A stretch of DNA of 64,000 nucleotides from Adiantum capillus-veneris (Eukaryota; Streptophyta; Polypodiopsida; Polypodiales; Pteridaceae). Under the pieces are notes generated by a model. It searched no databases, was not told the origin of the DNA, and worked only from the letters and a program-made list of their open reading frames with translations. This document shows, piece by piece, positions 22,541-36,528 of the stretch. The stretch covers positions 52,677,619 through 52,741,618 of the forward strand of contig CM043952.1 in the NCBI GenBank assembly GCA_014529385.2, read 5' to 3'. Within the stretch, counting starts at the first letter, position 1; each line of letters begins with the position of its first letter. A program made the translations under genes and the position numbers.

Positions 22541-23335
22541 GTGGCCCATTTATCATCACCTAGTGGTGATGAACAACTTGCAACATTGGAGGGAGAGGAG
22601 ATGCCAAATTGGATCAATGGTTGCAGACTAAAGAAATACCATATACCTCTCACTACTGACATGCTGAAAAGATACATGTGGGAAATAAAAAGAAGCAGAA
22701 ATCTCAAGCCATTTGAGACCAAGCAAAGGAGGAAGCAAAGTTATGGATTCTAAAGTGCAAGGAGCAATATAATATTGCTCCAATTTGACAACTAGAACCA
22801 CCATCTCCTCTCCATTGAAAAAGTCCAAATAGAGTAGGGTGGTCTTGGAGGTCTGGATGTACGCATCAATGTCCAACTTGCCAATGGAACAAAAAAAAGA
22901 TAACTTGTGGATATTGGAGCACGTGTTAATGCCATGCCTTATTCTACTTACTTCAACCTATCAATTTCCATAATAGAAGCAGCAAAGATTGAGCTTAGGG
23001 CAGCTTTCAAAGGAACATGTTCAATTTGGAACAAGCCAATGTCTCAATCAACATTGATGGTAACCATTGCTCTCATCAATTCCACATTATGGAAAATACA
23101 AATCGTAATGAAGAAATCATCTTGGGAGTTTCATGGATGTTCACCTACAATGCAATTTCATATTGGTAAGATGAAACTCTCAAATACAACCTCAAGGGCA
23201 CATCATATGTCACACCCTTGGCACAAACAAATCACATTTGGAATGTACAGTCCAAGCCAGAGGAGCCACAACCCACCATCAAGCCACGACACTCTCCAAA
23301 CATTTACAAGAGACAAGTCAAACAAGTCTAGTTAA
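22541..23335 (+). pseudogene. Ty3/gypsy pol relics
   Basis: At 22541-22753 the translation WINGCRLKKYHIPLTTDMLKR resembles the C-terminal tail of gypsy polyproteins, where an N-G-x-R-[LV]-K-x-Y word follows integrase. At 22907-23335 the start VDIGARVNAMPYSTYF resembles a retroviral-type aspartic protease site, with DIGA in place of D-S/T-G-A. The remainder is not recognisable. The pieces have no common frame and no LTR was found. This is a weak call on short motifs. Confidence 0.4.
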
Positions 23336-24249
23336 AGAAATAAAATTTGAAAACCAAGCCAAAGAAAATATGGATACCCAAAGAATTACCCTCCAATTAG
23401 ACTTCCAAATCAACCAAGACAAGCTTCCAAGGAGCCAGAACCCCTCAAAGTAAGCCAAAAAAGTGGACGAGATTCAAACAACAATCGAATGCTTCCTCCA
23501 ATTCACCCAATTATACATGGATACCCAAATTCACATCAAAGCGGCCAACAATGCACAATAGATAGCATGGAAATGGATACCAAAACAATCAAACCAACAA
23601 CTGGCATCTTTAAAGTCTCCAACACCAATCTTCAAGTGGGCATCCAAAGCTAAGCTAAGCCAAATCAACAACCCGACAATGGTACTCACTAACGTTTAAA
23701 GACGTTTGTTCATAAAACACAAATTAGCCTTGCTAGTGGAAACCACTAAATAATCCGTTTAGTACTCACATCTTGCACATCATAGTGTTACGCATTGCAT
23801 CTCTTTCATAAGCATTATAGGTCCACATTCCATGGACTTGCATCGACACATTGTTTGCACCCATGCACATTTCCAAAATCTTTGTCTAGGATGACCCAAA
23901 ATGGGAAGGGGGGAGTAATAGTAGCTGAAGAAACATATTGGAAGCTCTTATGATGCAAGATGATGAAAGAACATGTGTTAGAGGGGGCCACTGCAACAGA
24001 CATCTATAGCAAATGGGATCTAGGAGGGCCTCTTTATTTACCAAAGGTCAAGATACAAGGCTTACAAGAGTAGCACTCTCATTTGTATGCTTCAAACTCA
24101 AAAACTTGATAATGATAAGGGTCCCTTTCCTCACTTCATGAAAACAATTATACCTAGGACTCTCTTGGTCAATGGCCAACTTTACAAGATCGGATTCAAT
24201 TACAGACTTTACAACTCAACTTTTTAGAGATTGTCCATCTACAATCAAA
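23336..24249. other. Intergenic, nothing recognised
   Basis: A-rich and CAA-rich sequence without a convincing frame, repeat or RNA gene. Confidence 0.5.
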
Positions 24250-27200
24250 GACTATCATTCTTAGTTTTTGCACATCCTCATGCAAACTCTTGTCGTCTTC
24301 TTTGTAGTGTTTTCATGGTGTCTTTGATTTTCTTGGGCAACTGTTGGTGGAATAATTGAATTGTATCTTTCTTCAGTAATCCATTGTTCACCTCTCAAGT
24401 GTGCAAGTGAGGTAGAATTTTTCCACCCGTGAATCAATCTCTACCTTTTTTTCTAACTCGTTGAAAGGATTTTTATTAAAGTGCTCTAATAAGCTATATG
24501 GCTGGCATGCTGATTTTTTGTCATGGGGTTGAAGATGGATTAATCAAGTTCAAAGAACCCTGTCATGGACGCCTCTTCAAATTTTTGCATGTAGTGAGAG
24601 GGCAAGAAAATGACATGGACATACAACCCCATGATTATATTTTGGCTTGGAATCTCTATATCCAGGTTCCAGCATAGACCTCTGCTCCCTTCTATGAATA
24701 CTTGCCAAGGATGTTCCACTGCTTCTAAGTCTTCAAATGTTGTGATGCATGTGATGATCATTTTGGCAATTTTTACCAGCATTTGGCATGTCAAATTTGG
24801 AACATCCTTAATTTGGTTGATGACACCTTGTAAAGTGTTGACCATGTTCTTTTTCAATGGAGGGAAATTACTCATCGGCTTTGTGATTGTCGGTATTTTG
24901 CTTATCCATGCATAGAAATTATAACAAGATCACCGTCTATTGATAGGGAATAAAGTTGAGTCGATCTTGGGAAGTTGTGGCACGTTTTTGTAGTATGTTT
25001 CATCTGTTGGGAACCTATCAAACCATCTTTCCCTCCATAGGGGTTGATTTTCAAGAACAGTTAGTGCATGCTCTACTATTACATGTACCCCCTTGTAGTA
25101 CCCTTGGTGATTGTTCTCTAGCGTCAACAACATCTTCCTCTTCCATAAAATGGATTCTTACTTCATTTTTAGTAGAAGAGATATCAGTTCATGCCCATGG
25201 TTTCTGATGACTTCATCAGAGGTGATCATCAGAAGTGTAGCCTACTCAAGTACCTTGAGTTCATATTGCATATATTCTTTGTGTGACAAGTTGCACACTT
25301 CTCAGATCCATCTTTGAATATCCTCCCCCGCATCTATCTTGTATTCTATATTGTAAACATGCTTGGAAAACCTACAGGGGGAAGGTTAATGCTCACTTGC
25401 TCTTTTCAAGTTGTTTGTGGGACTTCCACTACTACTGACTGAGCCCTTATGGCACTAATGGACATATTTTTTTGTTGTAGTTCAAGGGCATGTGATGTGC
25501 TCTGGGCCACCAACTCTTCTTTTTTATAGCCAATTGCTCTTTTAGTATCTTGATCTTGTCATCCTTTTTACTTTGAATTGCTTTATGCCCTACAATCACG
25601 ATTTGTCAGTCATACTTTCCTTGATCTAAAGCCTCCTTGAGATCTTTGATCTCTTGTAATGTTGACGTAGAAGCGGATGAAGTAGAGGTAGGGGCGGGGG
25701 TGTCTTGCATTGCCAAAATTTGAGTGAGTGTGCTCTTGATAACCCCGTATGTCTCTCCTAGCTTGAGATTCCTTTGCCGTTCTTTATCCAACCCCTCTTC
25801 CAGCTATTGTTGCTGGACTTGTAAGTTGGTGTTTGCCTTGATGAAGTCTTGAGCTTCTTTATAGTAATGAGTAGCATATTTTTTCTCCTTTTTAAGTTCA
25901 TCTTGTAGCTCCAATTGCATGCTTTGGAGTTCTTAAATCTTGCTTTGCAAACCTTGGTTTGCTTTCTTGTACTTTGCTGCTTCTTCTAAATCCAACTCTC
26001 TGAGGTTGTTGAGATCCCTTTGACACTAGAACTATAGTTTGATATGCTTGAGGTGCTCATCAATGTCAATTGAGTGTATCATCTTCTATTAATTCTTGTT
26101 GAGAGCCCTTTGACACTATAAATACAATTTGATATGCTTGAGGTGCTCATCAATGTGAATTGAGTGTATCATCTTCTATTAATGCTTGTGAGTGGGGAGA
26201 CAATGGTTTCTTATCTGATCTGTGAATCTATTGGAGGTGTCAACTTCTTCATTTTTGCTTTATGTCTCATCTTTGATCTTTTCTTGTGCTTGTTCTATTA
26301 TTTTTGGTGGGGCAAGCTCCTTCTTTTATTGGTCCTGTGTCTTTGTCATGTCCTTGACTGTTGGTGGACTCTTTGTCACTTGCTTTGATGTTTTCTCTTG
26401 TATCTCTTCCTCTTGTATGCCAGTCTCTTTGCTTTTAGCTTCTCTAGTAGATTCTTGAGCTGCAAGAGGAGTGGTCGGTTGGTTTGAGAGGGGTGAAGTA
26501 ATATTAGCATGTATCTCCAGGGGCTCCACACCACCCTCCTCTTTGGTATTTTCCTCTTTCCTTCAAGATTCTTGTCCTCTTTTTGAGAGTTTGAGAATTT
26601 GTCAAATGATTCAAGATCATCGACTCTCTGCCTTGTAGACTCTTGGTATGCTCTTTGGGTAGCTTTTTGCTTGAGCTACTTTTGAATGTATTGCCGCACG
26701 GTGCTGGCAGGCTCCACATTGGTTGTGATTGTTCTTCTTTTGTACTACTTGATTTTCTCCAGTTGATCTTCATTTTGTTGTTTGAGTGTTTCATGTTGTT
26801 CATATTCACCTTCATCATCTACCCCAGTTCCCATTAACTTTTTCTACTCCACTATCTTCCTACGGAGTTCCTCTCTTTGTGCTTTTGTGGCTTCCATGGA
26901 CCTTTGTGTTTGAGAGTTTAAACTTTATCTCTATGCTCAATAAATTTTATTTTTACTCGCACCTTAAGGATCTTGAATTTATCGTCTTTCTTGTCATCTT
27001 GCTCTTCATCATCTTTATCTTCATCCGTTGTCTAAAATCCTAATGAAGTGTCTCTACTTCTCGGCTTGATTTCCCCACTTAGGTTGATGTCCAAATCCGT
27101 CTCCTCACTCTCAGACTTCTTATTTTGAAAATTTTGTTGCGTGCTTTCCTTGGTACTTGTACTCCATATGGTTTGGCCATAGCTCTGACTGCATGCTTGG

Positions 27201-27660
27201 ATTTGTGTAAAAGATCAAGCTAGGACTCAACTTGTGGTAGTAGCTGATCTATCATTCTCAATGCTTGATATGTGATCCTTGCTAGCACAGGTCCACCGCT
27301 CACGTGGGTTTTGTTTATTTCATTGTTCTTGAGATTTTCTTCCACCAAATTTTTTAGTATGTACGTACCTAGATCACAACGGATCATCCCTTGCTCTGAG
27401 AGTCCAATAAACATCACTACATCAATGTGAAGGTTAGGCTTGGTGTATCCAGGTGACTTTTGGACCTTCAGATGTTGTGAGATGAGAGGTAGTGGTAGTT
27501 CTATCTCTGAGTACACCAAATCCTTGTATGTAAACTTGTGCCCTTATTGCTTGACAAAAGCTTTGTCATTGTCTAAAACTTTGATCATTAGCTAGAATAT
27601 GAGCACAAGATCCTCCTCTGACATGTGAGATTTCTTGTTTGATGAAATTTCCACCACTTA
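24250..27660 (-). pseudogene. Degenerate minus-strand coding tract, family unknown
   Basis: Minus-strand frames are interrupted repeatedly by stops and shifts but keep protein-like composition. They include SEIELPLPLISQHLKVQKS and THVSGGPVLARITYQALRMI near 27520-27230. Lys/Glu/Gln-rich coiled-coil-like stretches lie between 26900 and 25600, and a piece with EHPWQVFIEGSRGLCWNLDI lies near 24700. The plus-strand shadow frames are Phe/Leu-rich, as expected opposite charged coding sequence. It is probably a mobile-element open reading frame of unknown type. I could not match it to gag, pol or a transposase. Confidence 0.4.
26008..26187. repeat. 90-bp tandem duplication
   Basis: GAGATCCCTTTGACAC (26011) recurs as GAGAGCCCTTTGACAC (26101), and the match extends through TTGATATGCTTGAGGTGCTC and ATCATCTTCTATTAAT. 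Confidence 0.85.
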
Positions 27661-28563
27661 GTAGGGTGGGGATTTCCATTGCTTCTTCGGCCATCTGCAA
27701 GGCATTCTATGATCAAACATTCCAGAGATTAGATCCAAAAATTGGACAGCAAGTTGTCTAGAAAAGTCAAAAAATGTAGACTTTGACCATAAATGAAAAA
27801 TGAATATAACTTGATCAAAACAAGTCCAAATTTGTCCAAACTTCACCAATGCAACTAGGGTAGCTACAGACACTAGGTCAGAAGGCTGCACGACAAATCT
27901 AGCTCAGGGGGTCATGGATCGTGATCCATTTTGGACAACATTTTGAACTTATGGTGGTACCATGTGATTAAGCGTGAGCTGGGGATGCTATTGTTGACAT
28001 CTTTTTAAATTTGGATCATTGGTTGGGATTTCATGGTAGATTTTGCAATTTAATTCAAACCTAGAGATTTTTGGAATTTTGGTAGATTTCGAAATCCAAA
28101 TGATTTGAAAATCTATGGTTAGGTTATCCTTGCTATTTGGGACAAAGTGGTGATTTTTTCTTGGACAACTTACAGGGGTTCATGGATCATGATCCAAGTT
28201 GGATAGCCTTTTGGGGTACAACTTTGGGAGCTTGCTCCCATAGTCTATCCTAACACACTAGTGAATGTATTTTCAAATTTGGATAAGTTTCTCCAATTTC
28301 ATCAGTTCCCCAAGTTATGGTCTGATTTGGTCCGACTTTGCCATATGTGGTTTTGGGTGGCACTTTAAATCCCTGATTGTTGTGATTAATTTGGTTCGCA
28401 TTTTGACCATCAAAAGATTTGAAGTTGAAGAAGAAACCCAATACTAGTTGTTTGTTGAGTTTCATTGCATTTGGAGTTTGTTTGTGCCCTCCCAGGCTCT
28501 CTAATACTGTGATTCATTTCTTAGGCATTTTTGGTAGTCCGTGAGTTACAGTAAGTTCACAAC
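27661..28563. other. AT-rich sequence with a recurring near-palindromic word
   Basis: CATGGATCGTGATCCA occurs at about 27913. CATGGATCATGATCCA occurs at about 28182 in similar GGGGnTCATGG context, and a third, altered version (GGGACATGGATCGTGATG) at about 28740. No gene recognised. Confidence 0.6.
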
Positions 28564-28986
28564 TCCTTTTGATACCAAAACTTTGTCCATGGCCATAATA
28601 TCTACATTTTACACTATGACAATGCTAAACTTAAAAAGAAAATCACTTGACATGACCAAACTTTGAAATTTTTCTACATCTCCTATTCCTTGACTTGTAC
28701 ACACAATCTGCAACCATTTTTTGACAATTTTGCATCAGGGGGACATGGATCGTGATGTATGTTTTGACCCAATTTTGATCAAAATTTGAGAATAGAATTT
28801 GGACATGATACCAAAACTTTGTCCTTTTGATACCAAAACTTTGTCTATGGACATAATTCTACACTTTACACTATGACAGTGCTAAACTTGAAAATCAAAG
28901 CACTTGACATGACCAACTTTGAAATTTTCCACATCTCCTATTCCTTGACTTGAACACACAATTTGCAACCATTTCTTGACAATGCT
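28564..28986. repeat. Direct duplication, unit about 165 bp
   Basis: About 28564-28729 and 28826-28986 share GATACCAAAACTTTGTC, TTTACACTATGACA, CACTTGACATGACC and CATCTCCTATTCCTTGACTT in the same order. Confidence 0.85.
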
Positions 28987-31900
28987 ACTTTACAGTCACC
29001 TATCCTTGAGATCAACATGGATCAGGAGTTCTATCCTCAAGATATACAATCTCTATATGGAGATGCAAGGTCTATAGCATCAGATGAGAGCAAACCACAC
29101 TCTCTATAGATTTTTCCATCTTTCATAGGTGAACACAAAACAAAATCTAAGGTTAGAGTGATACCTTCCTAGTGGAAATCCATACCAAAAATGATGGATA
29201 CCAAAAGCTTGCATGAATTGATGTCTTCTCCTATACAATGCACACTTTCTCTCTCAAAATTACTGAAAAGTAGATCGTATTTATGGGGCCAAATGGGCAA
29301 ACACCTAGAAAGATGGGGTTCAAAATCCCTTTACATGACAGATCCTCAAATGACAACATGGGTAAAACTCAATCCGAGAGGGTTCTATCATTTAATGAGT
29401 GATGGAAAGCAAGAAAGAGATAAAAAGAGAGTGAAGAAATCAAGGGATTAAAAAACAAACATACTTTTGTGTTCCTTGAAAATTTTTATCTTCCTTGCAC
29501 ATGCATTTTGTGCATAGTACATTGTTAGCTCAAATGGGCTTTCAAACCCTTGAAATTCTTCATATAATGGTTTGGTGTAGAGAGATTTTGCATCCTACCT
29601 TTTGTCTCATGAACTTAACTGCGATTTCAAACCAGCATTTAATCATTCTTTATGGTATGGCCCAGTGAGAGCCCATTTGGAGAGAGGTTGCTTGACATTA
29701 TATACTAGAAAAAACACTCCAGGTAGATTTTGGCCATTGTCATTAATTTTATATAGAGAAACAAAAAAATGGCCATAAAATAGATGGCCAAGTCAACTTA
29801 TGATCCTCTTCAAGTCCTTTGCTTATTATGATAGAAGAGAAAGTTATCGATGTAACAGTAGACCAGAATGCTTTATACAATCACATGCTTAGGTATTTTT
29901 CACTGAGGTTTTTTGCAAACCATTTAGAAATGCTTCACAAAAGAACATAATGAGAAGATAATGGTTGAGATTTTTTTCAACGTTTTAGCACAAGCATTCA
30001 GAAGTGCAGTATGAGAAGGCACATCACTACTTAGCACCATCAAGTATTGCCAAAATTAATGGTTGTTCAAAATTATGATAACTGCCATTCAAATTGTTGG
30101 AATGCAAATGTACCTACACTGTGGCCATTTATTTTTAGTATTCTAATACTTTGATGTAAAATCACTATTAGCATATACATTGTCCTTCCTACATGTGGCT
30201 TGTGATCTTAAATACCACTTCAAGTAATACCTTGGTAATAATAGTATATCAAAGCCCCTTTTGAGTGACAAACATTTAAATATTTTTCAATCAAGATTGA
30301 TGTGCTTTGTAGCTTATTGGTATAGTGTTTCTTTGACTTAATATTGAGCCAAATTAGGTGCCCATGGTAAGAATAATGAGATGACAAAGTGTTGGTTGAA
30401 ATTTACTAAAAAATTACAATAGAAATGATATGAGGTTATAACGTTTTTTTTTTAATTAACCACAACAGGACTATTGGGTATGTTCTTGTCTATATCCAAG
30501 TTTCCCATTGGACAAGTGTAATATATGAGAAAAACTCATATAAGTGCTAGTCACACTTCATAATTTCTATTTTAGGAATGCGAAGGGGATATGTTTTTGA
30601 GATTCCCATTTCTTTTGGGACTTTCTCCCCACTCTCTTACCATGTGTGCATAGTTGTAATTTGAGGATTGGCTTTAGTTTATTCAGCATCATACCTTATT
30701 GGATAGCATCTCAAAACACCAGTGGGTATAGCCTAGTTTAGCAATGGTCAAAGACTTGCTTATGGAATGCATACAACACATGAAGTTAGTCTTCATTTAG
30801 GATCTTTAGGCTTGTTGAGTAGCCATTACAAGAAGGTTGAACCTCCTACACTTGATGATCAGTACTCTTGAAAAATTTGGCATATAGATTAATCAAGCTT
30901 TCACACTTGATGAGAATGCTAGAAATTCACAATTAATTCATGTTTGTTGCACCCGTTCAACTTCTTGTTTTGAAATGCACTCAATATGGGTGCGATATAG
31001 AAAACACATTGTATTCTCAAACAAGTGAATCAAGCTCAACCCATTCACATCAAATGTAGATTGTGCCCTCAATGGGACATAGCGCCCCAATAAAAGAGGT
31101 GGCCCATCATCTTCTACACACTATCATCTATCCAAGCTATCCCACTAACTCAATTGCCACCAAGCACTTGCCTAGCTTTTGTTGAATGTTGGGTAACCAA
31201 GCTTGGCACTCAAGATTGGGCATGCATTCTTTCACTAACAGATAAAAAGTATTGAAGATCCATTGCTTCTATCTTTGCTTCAAAAAATTAAATCTTTGGC
31301 TTTATATGTGTCCGTTGGGTGCACTGATTGGGTGCCCAGCTCATTTTGGTGCCATTGGCTATCGTGAAGGGACCTAACTTCGTGTCCTTCTTGCTCACAT
31401 TTTCAGAATGCAACCCGATATTTAAATTTTGTGCCCTCTCTAATTGCATTTTTCAAATCACAACCCAGGTTTACTTGAGAGAAAACATTTTTGATAACGA
31501 CGTCGGTAAAACAAACTCATCAAGGGCTCTTCATCCTTTCTTTTCCAAATGTAAATAAAGGCGAATTATTAGTGAAGAGACATTTTGGTGATGATGCCAG
31601 CAAATTTGGCTCACAAACGGCCCTTCAAACTTTCATCATGAATTGCATACCAGTGTTTAGGAAAAATGTGTCTCAGCTTAATATCGTGCCATTTTCAATC
31701 TAAAAAATGCCCGTTGAGGGCACGAGAAAAAGGAGAAATGCCACCCCAGAATAGAAAAAAACACTGTAAAAATATAAAAAAGTACCTTAATTTTTTTAAA
31801 ATTTCCTCTTGAAATAAACAAGGAAAGGAATTTTGTATGTTTGGAAAAATGATTTTCCCCCAACACTGTTGCATACTGATTGGGGTCGCTCCGAGCCAAG

Positions 31901-32119
31901 GAAGCCCATAGAGGGCATGTCACTAGTGTTAAGTAGAAACCTTCATCTCAAACATTCACAGATCCCTATCTACTAATGCGCAAGAAAAAAAAATCAAATT
32001 AAACAATAATATTGGCTATATTTACACGACTTACTTCCAAAATCTAAACCTAATTTCTCCTTTTCACTAATCGGCTCAAGGTTAAGTTGAGACACATTTT
32101 TCTCAGACATGGTTGGGCA
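28987..32119. other. AT-rich intergenic sequence
   Basis: A small plus-strand frame at 29191-29451 (HELMSSPIQCTLSLSKLLKS) is protein-like but unassigned. The remainder to 32119 shows no recognisable gene, terminal repeat or RNA. Confidence 0.5.
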
Positions 32120-32480
32120 TCCAAAACGATCTCACAAGGCCCTTCATAGTTGCGTTTTGAAAAGAAAATCAGTAGGGGTTGGTCATAAATCAATCACATC
32201 GGACCCTTCACACTTGCGTTTGGAAACGCAAATCAATAGGGGCTGGTGAAGAGGCTCACAAATCAAGCTCACGAGGCCCTTCCCATTTGTGTTTGGATTC
32301 TATAAGTAGTGAAGATGCACACAAATCATACTCACTCAGACCTTTGCACTTGCGTTTCGAAATGCTATGTGCACGGGCTTGGTGAAGACTTTTTTTTTCT
32401 TACAAAATCAAATGTCTAAACCAAACCCTTTAGACTTGCGTTTCGAAACGCAACTTTGTTGGCCTTGGTGAGGACAATAA
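32120..32480. repeat. Degenerate tandem repeat carrying GCGTTTCGAAACGC words
   Basis: Four to five diverged units of roughly 70-100 bp contain CCCTT(C/T)A(C/G)ACTTGCGTTT, a palindromic GCGTTTSGAAACGC core and GGGGCTTGGTGAAGA. The core is best preserved near 32216 and 32440. Confidence 0.65.
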
Positions 32481-32551
32481 ACCTTCCAGAGACTTTCTTA
32501 TCTCATAGAGATGTGATCGCCTCATCAACATCAAGTTCCTTCCTTGTGTTC

Positions 32552-32942
32552 AATGATATCACGATAACATCACCAACATCTTCTACATGAGAGCAATAAC
32601 TTAACCTCATGGCTCTCTATACCTAACATCCTTGCAACCCTCTTTTACTACCTTATCTCCATTCTTCTTTTTTGCTTGGCAAATGGAATGAATATCTTTA
32701 AGATCGTCCTTTGCATGCCACAACCCAAAAAATCATCAAATGTTTTGGTTGTCTAGGTCCATGATATCATGATATCATGATAGCATCACCACCATCTTCT
32801 ACATGAGACAAGTAACTTACCCTCTGGCCCTCTATACCTAACGTCCTTGCAAACCTCTTTTACTACCTTATATCCATTCTTTTTTTTGCTTGGCAAATGG
32901 CATGAATATATTTAAGATTGTCTTTTGCATGTAACAACCTAA
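32552..32942. repeat. Direct duplication, unit about 190 bp
   Basis: Copies at about 32552-32735 and 32766-32942 share CATCTTCTACATGAGA, TCTATACCTAAC, TTTTACTACCTTAT and GCTTGGCAAATGG. The second copy begins with a triplicated ATATCATG word. Confidence 0.85.
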
Positions 32943-32944
32943 AA

Positions 32945-33225
32945 GAGCATTTGATCGTATCTCAAGACGAATAGTACTAAACCGAGTTAAAAAATTCAAA
33001 AGTGGAGTAAATAATTCAAGCTTTAGAGATCCTCTACTTGATGCCGGGGATCAACGCTCTTTTTGTGAATCAAATTATTATCTCATGATCTGTAAAAGCA
33101 TTGATTGCATCTCAAGATGAGCAATACTTAACCGAGTAAATAATTCAAAAGTGGAGTAAATAATTTAAGCTTTAGATCTCCTCTACTTGATGTCTGGGAT
33201 CAATGCTATTTTTGTGTATGATTTA
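32945..33225. repeat. Direct duplication, unit about 150 bp
   Basis: Copies at about 32945-33085 and 33094-33225 share AAAAGTGGAGTAAATAATT and CCTCTACTTGATG in order. Confidence 0.85.
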
Positions 33226-33911
33226 AAAAATGGAACACGTATCTCTCAAACTTGGATATATTTGCAAACTCTAACTTTTTCCCTGCACCCTATTAAGATA
33301 GTAAATGAGCACAATTATCTTATATTTCATAAGCTTTACTATACTTGTATGAGTAGGAGTAGATATTCTTTCCATCCTAAGTCAATTTTTTAAGCAGGCA
33401 ATGAATGAGACACGTAGATATGCCCTTTACAATCACTAGTTGACTTGACCACTCTTGGAAATCCTTCTATGATTCCCTGGATCGAATGACGCTTGCATGG
33501 CATGAAGAAAGCACTATAGTGGTTATTTCCTCTATTAGATCGTTAATGGCATTAACATATATCCCTACACAAGATTTTCCCCTTACTTTTCTTCATCTTG
33601 TTTTCCCTAAAATGGATAGTTGAATCAATTCAATTTTCACTGGCTCAAAGTCATGCCAAAGACATATTTTGCATCAATATTGTCAACAAGGCTTCGAACG
33701 AGTCAATAAATTTTGACCAACTATCCTTTGAAATTTAAAAGTTTAGCAATATCCACTCAAGGAAATACTTCATACTATTAGAGTTATAAAACGAAAAGAA
33801 CGTTAACCAAATAGGGCATCCAGGTAAATAGTCTTTAGCATGGATGTTAGAATAGTTAGAAGGATAAAAATTTTACTGCTACTATAGAGGATGAATTAGA
33901 GAATTACAAGA

Positions 33912-34880
33912 ATATACATGCAAAAAAAGGAAATGGATAGGGAGATAGTTCTTAATGTGTATATTGTCACGTTTATTTTGGCTATTTCTCTCTTTCATTT
34001 TAAGATCTCTCTTAGAATATGTAGACTAAGTACTTAAAGCTAATGATCGTGGAATGGTAGTGAGTATATTATGATAATATTGCTTAGTTTAATTGGATAA
34101 GGTGTAAGCTACTGTTGTGCCCATCTAATACACATAAGAATGTCCATTAATGCATTCAAGATTTAACCACAGTTGCATTAAATGATTAATCGCCACAATA
34201 GTGCTACTATGACAAAATGATCATGTGAAGGACAACTTAGTCCTCTATGTGTGATATAGTTTTATACAATTTAATAATGATATAAGGAAGGTAAAAATTC
34301 ACAATACTGCATACACACAAGTAAATCATACAAAGAAGATAAGTTTCTTTACAGCACAAGGGTCCACCTCAAAATATGAAAGTGAAACCTGTGAGTATAT
34401 ACATGCAAAAAGAGGAAATGAATAGGGAGATGGTGCTTCATGTGTATATTGTCATGGCTATACTGGCTATTGTTCTCTTTCATTTTAAGATCTCCCTTAG
34501 AATAGGTAGATTAGGTACTTAAAGCTAGTGATCGTGGAATGGTAGTGAGTATATTATGATAATATTGCTCAATATAATTTGATAAGGTGTAAGATACTCT
34601 TGTGCCCATTTAATACACATACAAATGTCCATCAATGCATTCAAGAGCTAACCACAATTGTATTAAATGACCAATGGCCGCAATAGTGCTACTATGACAA
34701 AATGAATATGTGAAGGATAACTTAGTCCTCTATGTGTGATATGGTTTTATAAAATGTAATAAAGATATAAGGAAGGTAACAATTTGCAATACTCCTTACA
34801 TAAAAATATAGCATACAACGAAGATAAGTTTCTTTATAGAGCGAGGGTCCACCTCAAACTATAAAAGTGCAACATGTGAC
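33912..34880. repeat. Tandem duplication, unit about 485 bp
   Basis: Copy 1 (33912-about 34395) and copy 2 (about 34397-34880) align along their whole length. Shared landmarks are GATCGTGGAATGGTAGTGAG, CAATAGTGCTACTATGAC, CTTAGTCCTCTATGTGTGAT and GGGTCCACCTCAAA. Confidence 0.9.
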
Positions 34881-36528
34881 TTCACCCGGAGTAGTTTTTT
34901 TTATTTCAAAAAGTTATAGAATAAGAGAGTTTAAAAATTTAAATTTTAATAAAAGTACCAAGTTTATGAAAGAAAAGGATCTTTTAATTCACAATGAAGT
35001 GTGTGTATAGATATTTTAAAAATGTCTGGATAGCAAAGACGTGGATTTTAAAGAAACATCAAGTAAATGTGGTTTATTCTTCATTTTTCTTTGCTCGCTT
35101 TTTGCCCCTCGCTCAATTTTCATCGCTCGTTAAACGATGAGTAGCGTTAAATGGTAACCTTGCATTTGCACTACATTTCTACTTAAATGTGTATATTTTT
35201 TAATCAAAGTTTTAACCTAGTGTTCATTCTCTCTTTCCGTAATAGCCTTTTTCCATACAAACACCTTACCCTTCTCAGATCTTTATGCATTTACATCATA
35301 TTTCTCTCTTCATGTTAAATGTAAATAGTAAACTTAATTCTACTCTCCTAGTTTTTTTACTGTACATTCTTTTAACTAATTACCTTTACTAATTTAAATA
35401 ACTATCTACATCCCATAGTTTGTAAATAAATAATTTATGGGCACTTATCTTACCCATCTTCTCTCAAGGGTAGGGTTAACCTTGTAGGCCTTCCCTTCCC
35501 CACCACTATGTGACCCAAGTCTTGGATCATTTACTTGTGTTGGTCAACAAATCTTAAATATAATGTATATCCCCAATAAATCAAACTTTATTGGATCCTA
35601 CCTCATTTGTTTAAGGTGGATTCTCTTTTGAAAAAGCATGCTACACCTTGGATGCATGCTAAAGGGGCCCCTACAAGGAGACTTGGTTCAAAAGGTGTTT
35701 TGGATGCATCTTGAACGCCTTAGATCGTGGGTATACTTGAGGAACACTCCAAAATCAGCTTAAAAACTTTGAGAAGGTCAACTTTGCTTTTTACAGCACC
35801 CAATTCTGAGTTACAGGCTGAAAGTTATGGTGAAAACAAGGTGCTGCGGACACTGTTACTGCAGGTCAAAGTTACAATCAGGTAAACCACAAAGGTGAAA
35901 AGTTTTCTTGACTTCTCCAACATTCTAAAATACCAATGGGAAGTTAAAAACCACTTGCATGTGGAGGGGTCGGCTCAAGATGCTTCCAGAGACACAACAA
36001 ACAGGATGGGGACACTCCGCAGGAGCCACTGGAGGGACATCATGGTGGGGCCCACATACATTATCAACCCTTATGGAGCCTCCACGACCTAAAAGGATAT
36101 TTTTAATGAAAAAATAAGTCCCTTTTTTGCATAATTGAAGGAATGGTCAAAAGGGAACCTAACTATGGTTAATTACCTACCCTAGTCAAGTTTAACCTAA
36201 CCCAAGGTCTTGTACAGCTATAAAAAGGCCCTTTGGAAAGCACAAAAATACACACACCTACTCCATTGCTGCAAATAAGCTCCTCTAAGGTTAGGTAAGC
36301 CCTAATCTCTCTCTCCTCTTGTCTCCCTATCCATTTCCTAAGCTCGCTATCATAAGCGGCAGCTAGAGATAGACCACTCCAAGGATAAGCCACAACCACT
36401 CCAAATAAACAAGGCCGACAATACTAAGCAAACATTGATGGCCACTATGCTAAGCAAGCATGCGTGAGCCACTAAGCTGTATTCTAGCTGAGAGGTAAAC
36501 AAGGCAATAAGTTTAAGCATACATGACA
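34881..36528. other. AT-rich intergenic sequence with one TATA-like site
   Basis: No gene recognised. CTATAAAAAGGCCC near 36219, followed by a pyrimidine-rich leader and CTCTCTCTCC near 36310, resembles a plant promoter or an old LTR promoter, but no matching second LTR was found. Confidence 0.45.
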
